Assembly: GCA_002104985.1 (NCBI GenBank)
Contig: MCGO01000331.1
Span: 1 to 32,626, forward strand
Direction of reading: 5' to 3'
DNA from: Rhizoclosmatium globosum
Taxonomy: Eukaryota > Chytridiomycota > Chytridiomycetes > Chytridiales > Chytriomycetaceae
Length of the DNA stretch: 32,626 nucleotides
The translations under genes and the position numbers were made by a program. This document shows, in pieces, positions 9,232-20,800 of this stretch. The notes beneath the pieces are model-generated. The model had not been told where the DNA came from, did no database searches, and saw only the letters and a program-made list of their open reading frames with translations. Each line of letters begins with the position of its first letter. The first letter of the stretch is position 1.

Positions 9232-11084
9232 TTACAAAGATCCAAACGATTTTTGGACAGCAATCTTCCACTCAGCAAATCTCTTGTTTCTTGCCTCCCC
9301 GTCAATACTGTTCTCAAACACAGCAACTTTCCCTTGGCTATTGAGGGCCTCCTCCCCAAACACACTGTCTTGAGACCAAGCGCCAGCCCCCAGCCCTGCC
9401 ACAATTGCAGCTCCAAATGCAGTTGTTTCAGCCATTGAGGGTCTTAAAACAGGAATGTCCAAAATATCTGCTTGCAGCTGCATGCATAAATCTGATGCAG
9501 TAAGACCACCATCAACCTTTAATCTACGAATTGGAGTGGATGCAGACTTGTTCATCATATCTACAATCTCCTTAGTTTGCCAACAAACTGATTCCAAAGT
9601 TGCCCGACAAATATGAGCTTTGTTGGTGTATTGAGTCAATCCAACAATGCAACCTCTTGCATCATCCCTCCAGTGTGGAGCAAAGAGACCATTGAATGCT
9701 GGGACAAAGTAGACACCACCAGTATCTTTGACGGTAGTTGCCAGGTCATTGATATCTTTAGCCTCCTTGATTATTCCCAGGTTGTCACGTAGCCATCTCA
9801 CAGCAGACCCTGCAACTGCAATAGAGCCTTCAAGTGCATAGATTGGAGAAGCAGAAGGTCCAAACTGATAGGCCAGAGTGGTCAAGAGTCCACATTCTGG
9901 GTCTGGGAGGACGATTTCTTCACCAGTGTTGAATAGAAGAAAGCATCCAGTTCCGTATGTATTTTTAAGGTCTCCTGGATGGATGCATCGTTGGCCAAGA
10001 AGAGCACCTTGCTGATCTCCAATACACTGGTTTCGACAGGTATAAATACAAACTTCAGTAATCCCAAAGGTACTCACACCACTAATTGGCACACCAGCGA
10101 AAGGGCCACTTTTGATGTATCCATAGATCTCTGACGAGGATTTGATGGTTGGCAAATTGACTTTTTCGAATCCAAAGAACCTGGAAAAGAAGAACTTAGC
10201 CAGCTTTTATCATTGAATAAAGACCATACTCAATCATTTCTGCATCCCAAGTCAGAGTTCGCAAGTTCATCAACATAGTTCTACTTGCGTTCGAAACATC
10301 CGTTACGTGTACACCTCCGTCAGGACCTCCCGTCAAGTTCTGCATTCAATCAAATGATCTCAGTAACGCCCAGATATTAGCAAACAATACTCACATAAAT
10401 TAACCAAGAGTCAACAGTTCCGAACATGAGGCGACCCTCATCATGCGCCTGCTGAACGTTCAAATCGTTATCGATAAGCCAGCGGAGTTTAACGGCACTA
10501 AAGTAGGTGGAGAATGGAAGACCGCAAATGTGCTGTTGGATACAAAGTTGAGTCAATTCAGGTAAGAGGAAAACGCGGTTAACTGACCTGGAAATGATTC
10601 TTTGACTTTGAAGGCGTTCGCTCGATAAGGGTTGCCACTGTATCTCTGGTACGAGAGTCGTTCCATACTGTATATCATATGTGAGGTGTTGAGCGCCACA
10701 TGGGTCAATACACTTGTCATAATGAACAACTCACCAACAGCATCACAAAGAGGTAATCCAGAAGACTTATCCCATGCAACGGTTGTCTCTCGCTGGTTTG
10801 TGATTCCAACGGCTTGAATTGGTTGACTGTTTGCAGCTGCCACATTTGCAATGCAGCGGTCGACGGAGGCAGAAATCATGGCAGCGCTCATCTGGGACCA
10901 TCTGTTTTGAATGATGCGACACGGTTAGACAATGCCAGTGAACAGACGCCAGAATCACACACCCTTGGTGCAGATTGACTTGCTGCACCTCCTCCTGAGC
11001 CATGGCATGCACGGCTCCGTGGCTGTCAAAGAGGATCACACGCGAGGACGAGGTTCCCTGGTCGATGGAGGCAACGAGAGGCAT
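9232..11084 (-). CDS. GUT1: Glycerol kinase (FGGY family)
   Basis: Phosphorylates glycerol to glycerol 3-phosphate with ATP. Seven exons: 11084-10963, 10901-10735, 10667-10588, 10532-10395, 10339-10230, 10180-10078, 10026-9232, with introns of 49-67 nt. Together they make 504 codons plus stop with no frame break; bacterial GlpK is about 500 residues. Motifs in order are [10 protein letters not shown] (phosphate-binding loop), ITNQRETT and VVWNDSRT (glycerol-contacting Arg, Glu, Trp), [32 protein letters not shown] across a splice (catalytic Asp), [12 protein letters not shown], and [13 protein letters not shown] plus [12 protein letters not shown] in the C-terminal ATPase lobe. The usual WVEHDP segment after HQG is missing exactly at the first splice junction. 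The frame is open upstream to an ATG at 11345, which would add 87 Ser/Thr/Arg-rich residues, possibly a mitochondrial presequence. I chose 11084 because [10 protein letters not shown] matches the family start. Confidence 0.93.
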
Positions 11085-11484
11085 TGTTGGTGTCGACAAG
11101 TTGGCGGGACTTTGTGGCTTCGTTTTTGGCTCAGACTCAACCAAAGTGAAATGAATTTGGGAGACGGTCTTTGTGGTTACTGTGGAACGATTACTGGTCG
11201 ATGATCTTGTCACAGTAGTTCGCGTCGTTGAGATCTTCTTCATTGGTTTGAAAGTGCAAAGAAACGGCTTTTCGAGAGATCCATTCAATTGACTGCTGAA
11301 CGACCTGGATAATCTAGAACAATAATGTGGGATGCAAGCTATCATGTTTCGGTCGATCGCTCACACCTGTTTTGACAGCTAATCTCACCTGGATAACAAG
11401 GAACCAAAGACAAAGCGAAATTCAACCCACTTCTCTACAATATATTGAAGTATATGTCAATCAAACAGAAAATCGAAATAAAAT
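11085..11484. other. Glycerol kinase leader region and gap to zinc-finger gene
   Basis: Holds the possible N-terminal extension of glycerol kinase (11085-11345, open in frame on the minus strand) and then about 140 bp of AT-rich sequence up to the stop of the next gene. The whole stretch is presumably promoter or 5' leader of glycerol kinase; no specific site is recognised. Confidence 0.4.
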
Positions 11485-13435
11485 TTAAGAGGTGTGAGGT
11501 GGGGGAACACGCTCGCGAGGTTGCAAAGGATTTTGCAAGTATGTCTTTTTGGGAACATCAACAGGTCGTTGCTCTTGTTCGTTGTCCGCAACTACATCTT
11601 TCCATGATCGTGTTCTTGCCATACTTGGCGGATATTGGATTGGAGGAAGTGGCGGTAGAGGTGGCGGGTCAGCGAAAGAATGGTTTGAAGCGTACATTGG
11701 ACGCGAGGGATGTTGAGGGTGTGGAGGATAAGCATGATGAGCGGGCTGTGGTTGAGTTGCGCCATATTCTCGGGGATACGTTGGATCTGAAGGGTGCATG
11801 GGACGGGAATCATACTTGGAGTGCATCTGCCGTGACTGATGCGCTGGTTCAGGAGGGTAAGCTTGAAAAGATGAGGAAGGAGGATGTGTTGGGACATAAT
11901 CACGGCCTCCGTGCTGGTAGTAACTAGTTTCGTAGTGGCTTCGCGGGTCGCGGTAATCATAATATCGAGGGTCTGAAGGATGGCTAAATGCCTGCGGCAG
12001 AGGATGTTGGTTGTAATAAGGGGCAGACGGCGGTTGATTTTGATGTTCAGTCGGAGGAGGGGCATTATAATAGGTTGAGTCGGGATAGTACGGAGGCTGT
12101 TGTGCGTGAGACTGCACAGGAGGATATGATGGCTGGTGAAAAGGCGGAGGATTAGCAGAACTGTGGAACATTGACGCCACCGGTGGCAGAGGTGTAGAAA
12201 CTAAATGCTCTTGTTTGGATTGAATAATCGATGGTGCTTGCTCTACTTGTTGTAAGGTAGTGGAGTCCTGCTGTGGTACACCAGGCTGACAAGTATGTTC
12301 GACAACGTCTTTTCGTCGAAGAAACGCTATTAAGCCTGTAAGTTCACAATAACAATGAAAAATAAGACTTACTCCTCATACACACCAAGCACTTGAAGTA
12401 TGATGCAGGCTTTGCAGCCACAGATGGATCTTCAATTACTGGCGAAGATCGATCCTGGTCCGATTCCTCGTCAATTGAAGCGCTCTTTCTCTTTCTCCAA
12501 GCAGTTCCCTGATTGGTAACAGTGACATCGTCCATCCTCTCCTCGAGGAGTCTTGGCGCAGATTGGGAAATTTTTCGCAAAGAAGCAGTTTCGTTATTAC
12601 TTGTGGCATTACGAGCCGGCGCAGATTGTGTAGAAGCAGCTGGGCGGGTTTGTCGAGGGGGAGGGGTTGGTACATTGGTGCCAACCAAATCACCTCTTCG
12701 TTCATGCATTCGCTGGTGTCGAATATATTCATCCTTGCGTCCAAATCTGTTTTTACAGACTTCACAATAGAACGGCTTAAGTCCTTGATGAACAGTCTGG
12801 ATGTGGCGGGTGAGATGTTCTTCACGGCTGAGAACTGTCCACAAGAAACACAAAAGAGTCAGATTACAGTTCAAATTATAAGAGTGTGTACCTTTTTCAC
12901 AATGGGGGCATTGGCCTCGACGGTCTCTACGAATTCGCTCTCCGTTTTTAGCTGGAGGAGTCTTTGCCGGAGACTGTTCAGTGCTATTTTGAGTAATAGA
13001 GGAAGCGGCTTGTAGTGTGAGATCAGGAGGCTCGGGAAGACCCAAGGCAGCAGCTCGACTGACTTTGTCACATGTATGTTGATCGAACAGCTCCTTTGAG
13101 CCAAATGCATCATCGCAAGAACGACAGTGAAACTTTGGTGGCTGGTTGGCAGCAGGTGGGACGGCGGCATTCGAAATCACTGTGGTGCAAAGGAGGGGTT
13201 AGTCACCTGTTTTGTGAATGCAGTCCAGACCGCAACCAGGATGGTACTTACCACCAGGCACATCTTGAGTGGTAGAGGGATCCATATCAATTGCATCGCT
13301 CTCAGACTTGACAGGGTCGCTCTTTGAATGCGGTGGCATCTTGGGCACATAGACTAAATTGGGTCCAGCTTTGGATTTGAGTGTTACGGTGCTCTTCCTG
13401 GCAGCCGTGGGATGTGGATCCGAACTTGCAAGCAT
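11485..13435 (-). CDS. C2H2/C2HC zinc-finger protein with Pro/Tyr/His-rich tail
   Basis: Probable nuclear DNA-binding regulator. Four exons, 13435-13252, 13179-12892, 12834-12373 and 12335-11485, give 594 codons plus stop without frame breaks; the introns are 72, 57 and 37 nt. Four zinc-binding units are visible. A C2HC knuckle, CRSCDDAFGSKELFDQHTC, is near residue 80. Two adjacent classical C2H2 fingers follow: CPHCEKVLSREEHL ending HIQTVH, and CEVCKNRFGRKDEYIRHQRMH. A second C2HC-like knuckle starts CLVCMRS and ends VVEHTC across the 37-nt intron. The last 230 residues are low complexity (PSYPPVQSHAQQPPYY-type) and presumably disordered. Paired C2H2 fingers resemble fungal stress or carbon-response factors, but I cannot name an orthologue. 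ATG 13435 is the first in-frame start. The gene faces the MMSDH gene across 104 bp. Confidence 0.8.
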
Positions 13436-13539
13436 TCTATTCAATCAGGCCAATGACTGTGGGGAATGTGGGGACAGAATAATGAGTGGGGGCTCGCTGT
13501 GGTGGGCCTTCTCTTTTTGGGGATGCTTTGAAAAACGAA
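13436..13539. promoter_or_regulatory. Shared intergenic region of a divergent gene pair
   Basis: Only 104 bp separate the start codon of the zinc-finger gene (minus) from the predicted start codon of the MMSDH gene (plus), so both promoters and leaders must overlap here or lie inside the genes. No clear TATA box is seen. Confidence 0.5.
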
Positions 13540-15333
13540 ATGGAAACAGACAAGAGTCATCGCTTCTCTCAATTGATTCTGTGCACTGCCCCAGCACCAC
13601 TGGAAAACTTTGTGGGTGGTGTTCATGTTGCGACTGCTGATTGGGTATTGATTAGTTGGCTGTATCCTTACTCGTGCTTACTATAACCATTTAAACAGGA
13701 TTCCTCCCAAGTCGAGAACAGTGACAAGTTTATAACTGTCACAAATCCCGCAAATGGCGATGTTGTCACCTACTGCCCAATATCGAAGCAGGCCGATGTG
13801 GACCATGCTGTGAAGGTGGCAACGGAGGCGTTTGGAGGGTGGAGGTGGGTGTCTGAACCAAAGCATGTGCATCTTATTGATTCCACCCACTAAATAGCGC
13901 ACGCACAATGAAGGACCGCGCGCAAATCATGATTCGTTTCCATCAGCTGATTGTTAAGCATCGGGATGAGCTCGCTGATTTGATTGTGCGCGAACATGGG
14001 AAAACTAAGACTGAAGCCCTGGGCGAAATCGACAAGGGAAACGAAACTATCGAGTACGCCATTTCACTGCCTCAGTTGACACAGGGGAAGATTGCGGAAG
14101 TGGCGAGGGGAATAACTTGCCAGGATAGCAGACGCCCTTTGGGAGTTGTGGCGTCCATCGTGCCATTCAACTTCCCTTTCATGGTGCCAATGGCGAGTGA
14201 GATAATATGTTTCCAATACTGATAATGCACGCAGTGGACTCTTCCATTGGTGTGGACTAGGAAACACGATTGTGCTGAAGCCTTCTGAGAAAGTCCCGCT
14301 CACAATGAATCGTGTCGCAGCCTTGTTCAGAGGTTCATATTATTGTTATTTAACAAACCATTAACTATTTCTCAACAGAGGCTGGATTTCCACCAGGTGT
14401 CATCAATATCGTAAACGGAGCAGCAGACACGGCCAACCTCTTGTCTTCTCATCCTGGAGTGCGCGCAGTCACTTTTGTTGGAACGAGTCACGTTGCTGAG
14501 TTGATCTATAAAAAAGGAACAAGCATTGGGAAGCGTGTTCTTGCTCTGGGAGGTGCAAAGAATCATCTTGTTGCTAATCCAGGTATGTCCGACTCAGTTT
14601 TAAGTCCCTACTTGAGTTATGAATGTACCATACATAGATTGCAACATTGAAATGACTGCCCAGGATGTAGTGAACTCCTTCACCGGCTGTTCAGGCAGCG
14701 TGCATGGCAGCTTCAGTCCTGTTGACCATCGGACCTCAGCCTAAGCTTATTGCTGAAATCGTGAAACGTGCAAAGTCGTTGGTGTTTGGTCAAGACGCCG
14801 GAGCAGGGAAGATGGGACCTGTTATTGATGCTGCTTCTGTCAAGCGTATCAACGCCTATGTCACAGAAAGCGAATGGCAAGGTGCCGAGATTCTCCTTGA
14901 TGGACGCAAAATGCCTGCTCCAGTTGGCCTTGAAAATGGGTATTGGTGTGGTCCCTCTATTGTGTTGCACAAGAAGAAGAGCGATAAGATGCTTCGAGAG
15001 GAAGTCTTTGGCCCAGCTTTGAGTATCCTGGAAGTGGCAAGCAAAGAGGAGGCAATTGAGTTTGAGAATGCGAACCCGTATGGAAACGCCGCTTGTATCT
15101 ACACGCAGGACCCTTGGACAGCTGATTGGTTCACAAAGAACTTTAGTGCGGGAATGCTTGGGGTGAATATTGGAGTTCCTGTTCCAAGAGAACCATTTTC
15201 TTTTGGAGGAATCAATCGTTCCCGCTTTGGAGACAGCGATATTACTGGCGAAGGCGCAATCAATTTCTTTACTTGGACAAAGAAAATCACGACAAAGTGG
15301 GCAGTGCCTGTCGAGAGTAATTGGATGAGCTGA
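13540..15333 (+). CDS. ALDH6A1: Methylmalonate-semialdehyde dehydrogenase (ALDH6 family), frame broken
   Basis: CoA-acylating dehydrogenase of valine and pyrimidine breakdown, normally mitochondrial. Exons: 13540-13644, 13699-13844, 13898-14192, 14235-14332, 14379-14582, 14638-15333. Motifs: NFVGG, TVTNPANGDVV, REHGKTKTEALGEI, ITCQDSRRPLGVVASIVPFN, VLKPSEKVPLT, GFPPGVINIVNGA, AVTFVGTS, LALGGAKNHLV, NSFTGC, EEVFGPALSI, FFTWTKK. The ALDH6-typical GGAKNH replaces the usual catalytic-Glu loop. The third intron looks like GC-AG (ATG followed by GCGAGT). Frame breaks: WTLP and GLGNT near 14246-14253 are in different frames, and the active-site GQRC stretch at 14691-14703 lacks two bases (GG-CAG-CG-TGC). 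Four single-base homopolymer contractions would account for all of these and give about 515 residues, a normal length. The start at 13540 is the first in-frame ATG and lacks an obvious presequence, so an upstream exon is possible. Confidence 0.9.
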
Positions 15334-15475
15334 GTGTATGGCGACAACGAAATAAATATTTCGCACAAAATCGCTCAAGTTCTCTCCAATATCGCATCTA
15401 ATTTCATAACAAGTTTGTTTTACGTAAAACCACATTTATTCAAATGGTCAATAATGCAAGGCAGACTTCAAGAAA
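15334..15475. other. Short convergent intergenic gap
   Basis: 142 bp between the stop codons of MMSDH (plus) and phosphoacetylglucosamine mutase (minus); it must hold both 3' ends. ATAAAT and AATAAT-like sequences occur but no unambiguous signal. Confidence 0.4.
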
Positions 15476-17767
15476 TTAAGGCAAGAAGGTTGTTGGTCTG
15501 GTTCCAACACCACCATACCCATCAAATACTAGCCCGCAAACCAAATAACACAAGCGGTCAGTTTCTTCTCTGGTTGCAGCCTCTGCATATACTCTGACAA
15601 TGTCTTCAGTTCCAGATGGGCGAACAAAGCAACGTCCCTTTGAAAACTTGACAACTTGCTCATTAATCTTTTCTTGAAGCCCAATAGGGTGAGACAACTC
15701 AGTATCAGCTTTGATGGGAACGAAGTTGGCACGGTTGGCAACTTTGACTTTCTCTTGACGACTTGGAAGGTCAGTGTAGTCAGAGTTCCATTTAGCGAAT
15801 GACTTTTGCTGGTAAGTCAAGGTGGCTTCGACCAAGAGCATGTCCGACAATGCGTCTCCAACCGCTTGGTTGATCAACTCTGTCAAAGCGCGGAGTGCGT
15901 CAATTGCTTTTTCAGCGGCAGGGGTTGCACTAATAGTAGATGGTGAGATAGTTGTCCAAGGATATTCATTTGAACACAAACCCAACACTTGTCTTGAAGG
16001 CTTTAATAGCAGCCGGACTGAACAAAACAGTTCCATGACCATTCGCCTCAAAGTAAACACCGACGTCAAATTCTTCAGCAGCATGGTGCAAGTGCTTGAC
16101 ACCAGTTGGGGTAAACACAACAGGGACTTGCTGGAATATGTGTCAGTTCTTTTCCGTCTTCCAAAACAGCAAAAATGATACAAACCAATGTATCCTTGAC
16201 ATATGCAGTTGAAGATCCGTTTGCGTAGGCAGTTTGAACAAGGCCAATGTGGAGTGGGGTCTTAGAGCCATCTTCGCGCTGAACCAAAATGTTGGCTTGC
16301 TTGGCAAGGTCCATGATGAAGTCGGCCGCAAGAGTCGCGATCTTGTCACCATCCAACAAGCGGAAGGTACCATCTGTGAGTTGAACGCGTCAAATTTCCA
16401 TCATAACGCACCAAACGACCCACCTTCTTCAGTAAAGTAGAAAACGATACGATCGGCATCACCATCCAAGGAACAGGCTCTCTGTCCGTACTTCAAGTCC
16501 ATGCCAAGTGGTTTGGTTTGCTTGATTTTGACAAAGTCTGCACCACTCTGATGCAATAGAATAAGTTGTAACGTTCAAAAAATCAATCATGAGAATACCT
16601 CATGGTTCAGCTTTCCAGAAGAAACGACATCGTTGTTGACGAGTTGGTATGCAAAAGAATCGCCCAAATATTTGCCAAGCTTTTCCATAGCAGGAGCGCC
16701 GATTCCATTCGCACCGTCAATCAACAATGGTGACAAGCGTGGGTAACCAGCCTTGAAATGACGTTGTAAGCAAAATGAGTAAGAATAATCCAAGGACTTA
16801 CGGTGATCTTCTTGAAGGCAGCAGCCAATTTTTCGTAGTACGCTTCTTCAGTTGGCTCTCCGTAGGCATCTTCAGTTCCAGCCGTGTTGATGCAGCGGAC
16901 GACATAGTGCAATTGGGGAGTTGTAAAGAGCCCGAAATCCTTGATTTCGCCACCAAGGCATTGAACGCCATCAACGAGCGATGCAACGAGTGCCTTTCCA
17001 GAGGGTCTAGTGGGCAACGATGTTTTAAAACAGAACTGCATTTCACACCGGTACTCACCTGGTGTCTCTGGCGACGACAACGCGCGCAGGTTGAGAAAGA
17101 TCAATCTTTTCTTTTGCAATGATTGATTCAAGGGCGCTGGTGATCGCATCGGCTGATGACGTGGCGTTGGCCAATTCCGTCGCATAACCTTCCCACGACT
17201 GAACGAGCATTTCACCAAGGGGCTCGACCAATTTAACTCCATTATCCTGTCAGAACGGTGAGTCATTTGAATGAGGAAATGTGAATCGAAGGAGGTCTTT
17301 GATTGCAAACAGGGTTCAAGCAAGCAATCCAAATAGGTAAATGACAAGGTGTGATACTGCACACACAAGAGACATCCTCTTGACAAAGCCATCTTCCTTG
17401 CATTCTTCTCCATTTCTATTTGGTCAAGCGCTTTCCTGTGTCCAGTCCAGTCCTAGTTGTTCCGCGTTCCAGCAATGCGCCTCACCTTCTCTGGATTGTG
17501 TGACGCCGTGACCATGACGCCAATCGTCTTTCCCTTGTGGTATTTAGAGCGAAGAACGGCGAGAAGACCAACGGCAAACATGACCGGGTCCAAGAGCGAG
17601 GCCCTAGTTCACAGTAACTTCAAGTAAGCAAGGCAAGTGCTTTCAAGAGACAACGCAACCCACTCCATTCGGAAGCCCGCTGTGCCGTACTGGAAACGGG
17701 TCGCACTTTTGAGTGTGTGGGTGGAGAGCGCGTTGGCAAGCTTGGCCTTGTCGAATGAGTTGGTCAT
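15476..17767 (-). CDS. PCM1: Phosphoacetylglucosamine mutase
   Basis: Converts N-acetylglucosamine 6-phosphate to the 1-phosphate, the step before UDP-GlcNAc, which feeds chitin, N-glycan and GPI synthesis. Nine exons: 17767-17664, 17603-17486, 17246-17059, 17006-16802, 16751-16599, 16547-16424, 16373-16186, 16130-15982, 15929-15476. They sum to 1683 nt, 560 residues, with every phase consistent and no frame break; family members are about 540-560. Motifs: FQYGTAGFR (27-33), VMVTASHNP with the phosphorylated Ser near residue 69, [44 protein letters not shown] (metal-binding DGDAD), [10 protein letters not shown] (sugar-binding loop) and [16 protein letters not shown] (phosphate-binding loop). 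The second intron is 239 nt; the others are 50-60 nt. Tandem with UTP21 upstream, 82 bp apart. Confidence 0.95.
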
Positions 17768-17849
17768 TTCGAGAAAAGAGTTTTGTTTGGATCCCTTAAT
17801 TCCCCTTGTATTAACTGAACGCCTTTATTGGATTTATGACCTGCCATAC

Positions 17850-20800
17850 TCATGTTCTCAAATGCTCCAACACAGCCAAATTCGCATGAAACAAATCCTC
17901 CAACACCCTCCATGAAGCCGCTACACTATCCTTAACCTGATTCATCTTCTTTTGCACGTGTTTCCCTGTCTCGAGAATCAAGTCGCTTCCATGCGCCTCC
18001 AAAAAGATGCTAAGCACACACTGTACGAATTCATAGTTGGAGAGGTTTGATGAGTTTTGAAGGAGAATGTCGAGGAATGGTTCAAAGTCGGATGGACCAA
18101 AGGATCGGATTTCGAGATCCAAAGCAGAGGGAGAAAGTTGGAGCAGGGCGTCAAGGTATTCAACTTTTCCTATTAAATTCTTTGTAAGAACGCGGTATAC
18201 TTTAAAGTGTTTTCTTACCATGCCAGTCAGCAGTGGAATCATTGAAGTCCATGATGAGTCGTTTGCTAACATCAGTATTTGCTTCCACAAAGTCAAACTA
18301 GCTGCCTTGAACGATGTGTCTCCAGACGTTGATCCCAATGCTCCCAAGAAGAATGGAACGTTATCAGGCTTTTGAAGCTTCTCCGCTGGTTTTCTCCGTT
18401 TCTAGTCACAATCAGTTTCGCGAATAACAGAATTCGCAAAGTCATCATACCTGAATGGACTCCAAGTTGAGCAAAAGTTGCACTCGTGAAAGTGGGAGAG
18501 AAGATAATCGAATGAGTTCATTGTTTGGATCGTCTTCTTCATTCAAGGTGAGCGAGTCATCACGACCTGTGTTCATCAAGTCGTCGTCTTCCTCCTCTGG
18601 AACTCTCAAGTCAACTGGAATAGCAGATGATGAAATATCAAAGAGTGTAGTGTTTGCCCTATACCACGATATGAAGTCAGAAGCAAGTTAAAACTGCTTT
18701 TGAGAACCAACCATAAGACGACTCCTCGATTATTAACATGAGACGTTGCAATATAGTTTCCATCAACCGAAAAAGAAACACTTGTTGCAGGATCAACGCG
18801 AAGAGAACCAATCAAAGTACTCGAAGGAATATCCCATAACTTAATATTTCCTTCAAGACCAGATGTCAACAACCATCTCGAATCAGGGCTCAAAGACTGT
18901 TGAATCATGTCAGCGAAATTCAAACATCCAGCGAAATCAACTCACCATATCCAAGATCCGGTTACGATGTCCCCAGAACTCACGAACAACTTTTCCAACT
19001 TCAATATCAATAATGCGGACACACAAGTCATCACAAGCGACTGCCGCAATATTGCTTTCCTTGTGGAAAGTCATTCCTGAAACAGGGACGGAGAATGTGA
19101 TAGTCTCCAGCAGAGTTCGTTTCTTGATCCCCCAAATCTACAACTCGCAATTAGTACCGGCGCACGTTTCAAAGTTATTCCAGCTTTACCTTGACGGTAC
19201 CATCCAAAGAGGCTGAAACAAGCTTCTCAGACAAAGAGTCAGCAGCCAAACCAACAATCGCCTTCGAATGGCCACGAGCAGTTGGAAATGTTCCTTTCAA
19301 GTGTCCAGACTGGATATTGTACATGTCAATTCCTCCCTTTGCTGATCCCACGAATACAAAGTTTCCACAGGGACTGATGCTAGCAACCTTAAGAAATACA
19401 TTTTAAGTTAATGCTCGTCCAAATTATAATAAGCCAAACGCACCTTGGCTGGAGTTTTGTCTGTAACAGCCAACTGGTGTTTACCAATCGCACCTCGCTT
19501 AAGTCTCCATGTTTTAACGAGGTGACTGTTTGCTTCGACAGTAATAATATCATCCCAATCGTTAACTCCTGATTCGCAGGCGTCAAAGTGGATGATAGGG
19601 TTGGGACGACCGTCAAGCGTGACGGCACTGAACTTTTTGGATTCCGCGTTTTCTGAATAACACAATCAGTTTCAAAGTTTTCTTTTGGAAATTTAAAGAT
19701 AGTAACGTACTTCTAGAGAATTCCAAGTTTCGTTGATCTTGGATAGTCGAATATTTTCGCAATGATCCGTCAGATCCAGAAGAAATGATTGTGGTAGGAT
19801 CTGGGCCAACGAATCGAATTCTATTTGGTGGGTCCCTGTGTCCACTTCGAGACTTCCATAACCTTGGGTGACCGTTGTCATTATCAAAGATCCATTCCTG
19901 TTGGAAAAAGACCAGATTAGGATCACTAACGTTCCAAGTCAGGAAGTCTTACCTTGATGGAGTTATCGCCAGAAGCAGTTACCAAAACCGGCTGCCCCGA
20001 CAAAAACTGAGCAGTGTGTACAGCCTCACCATGAGCATCCCCTTCTCCAGCAGCAACTCTCACAACCAAAACATTCTTTTCCAAGTCCCAAATAAACACA
20101 CTTCCGTCCGCGCCACCACTCGCCATCATAGGTACTGGCGAATCGTCATCACTACGGAAACTGATTGCTGTGACAGGGCTTTGCGACTCTTGGTAGAATT
20201 GTTTGATGGGAACGTTCGTTTTGATGTCTTTCAGGAGAATTCGACCATCTTGAGTTCCAATCGCGATAACATCAATAGCAGGTGATTGGGCGAGGGTCAA
20301 GATTGGGGAGGAGAGGCTTGGGAATTCGTAAATCATGGTTCTGTGGATGTGGTTAGGATATTTTGAAAATTGGAATAGCTACATACAGGGATGCGAAATT
20401 CCACAACTGAAGGCGTCCATCTGCACTAGCTACAAGAATCTTGTTGACATAGGTGCTTGGATGAATAAATGTTGTGACAACAAAGTGTGGCTCGAATGAG
20501 ATTGTCTTGACGAATTCTATAAATTATGGATTGAGTGAGTATTGAGCTCTGCAAGTTTGTGTGGCTGTTGTTGAACCGAAACTATTTCATTTTTCCAGGT
20601 CGTATTCCTGAATGGACCATCAAACATTTCTGAGTTCCTGGTTATGTTCGCTCGCTCTTGTCCTTGTTGAAAGTCTATCTCAATTCATACCTTTCGTTGC
20701 CCAGTTCCAAATGCGAACAGTGTTATCCGAAACTGCAGCAATGACCAAATCACCAAGAACCAATAATTTGAAGATACGTGCTTCATCTTGATTATCTCTA

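Noticed and set aside
10027..10077. Insert [17 protein letters not shown] in glycerol kinase
   Set aside because: The segment has GTGAGT and CCAG borders, and its removal restores the conserved ISG-CIGDQQ motif; it is a 51-nt intron.
14713..15435. 240-codon minus-strand frame
   Set aside because: It is antisense to the well-supported MMSDH last exon and has no protein-family features.
18170..18218. Reading through 18170-18218 in UTP21 as coding (VRKHFKVYRVLTKN)
   Set aside because: A GTAAGA donor and TTTAATAG acceptor are present, and removing the 49 nt in the other frame gives the family-typical DFNDSTADWHG joined to KVEYLDALL, so it is an intron.
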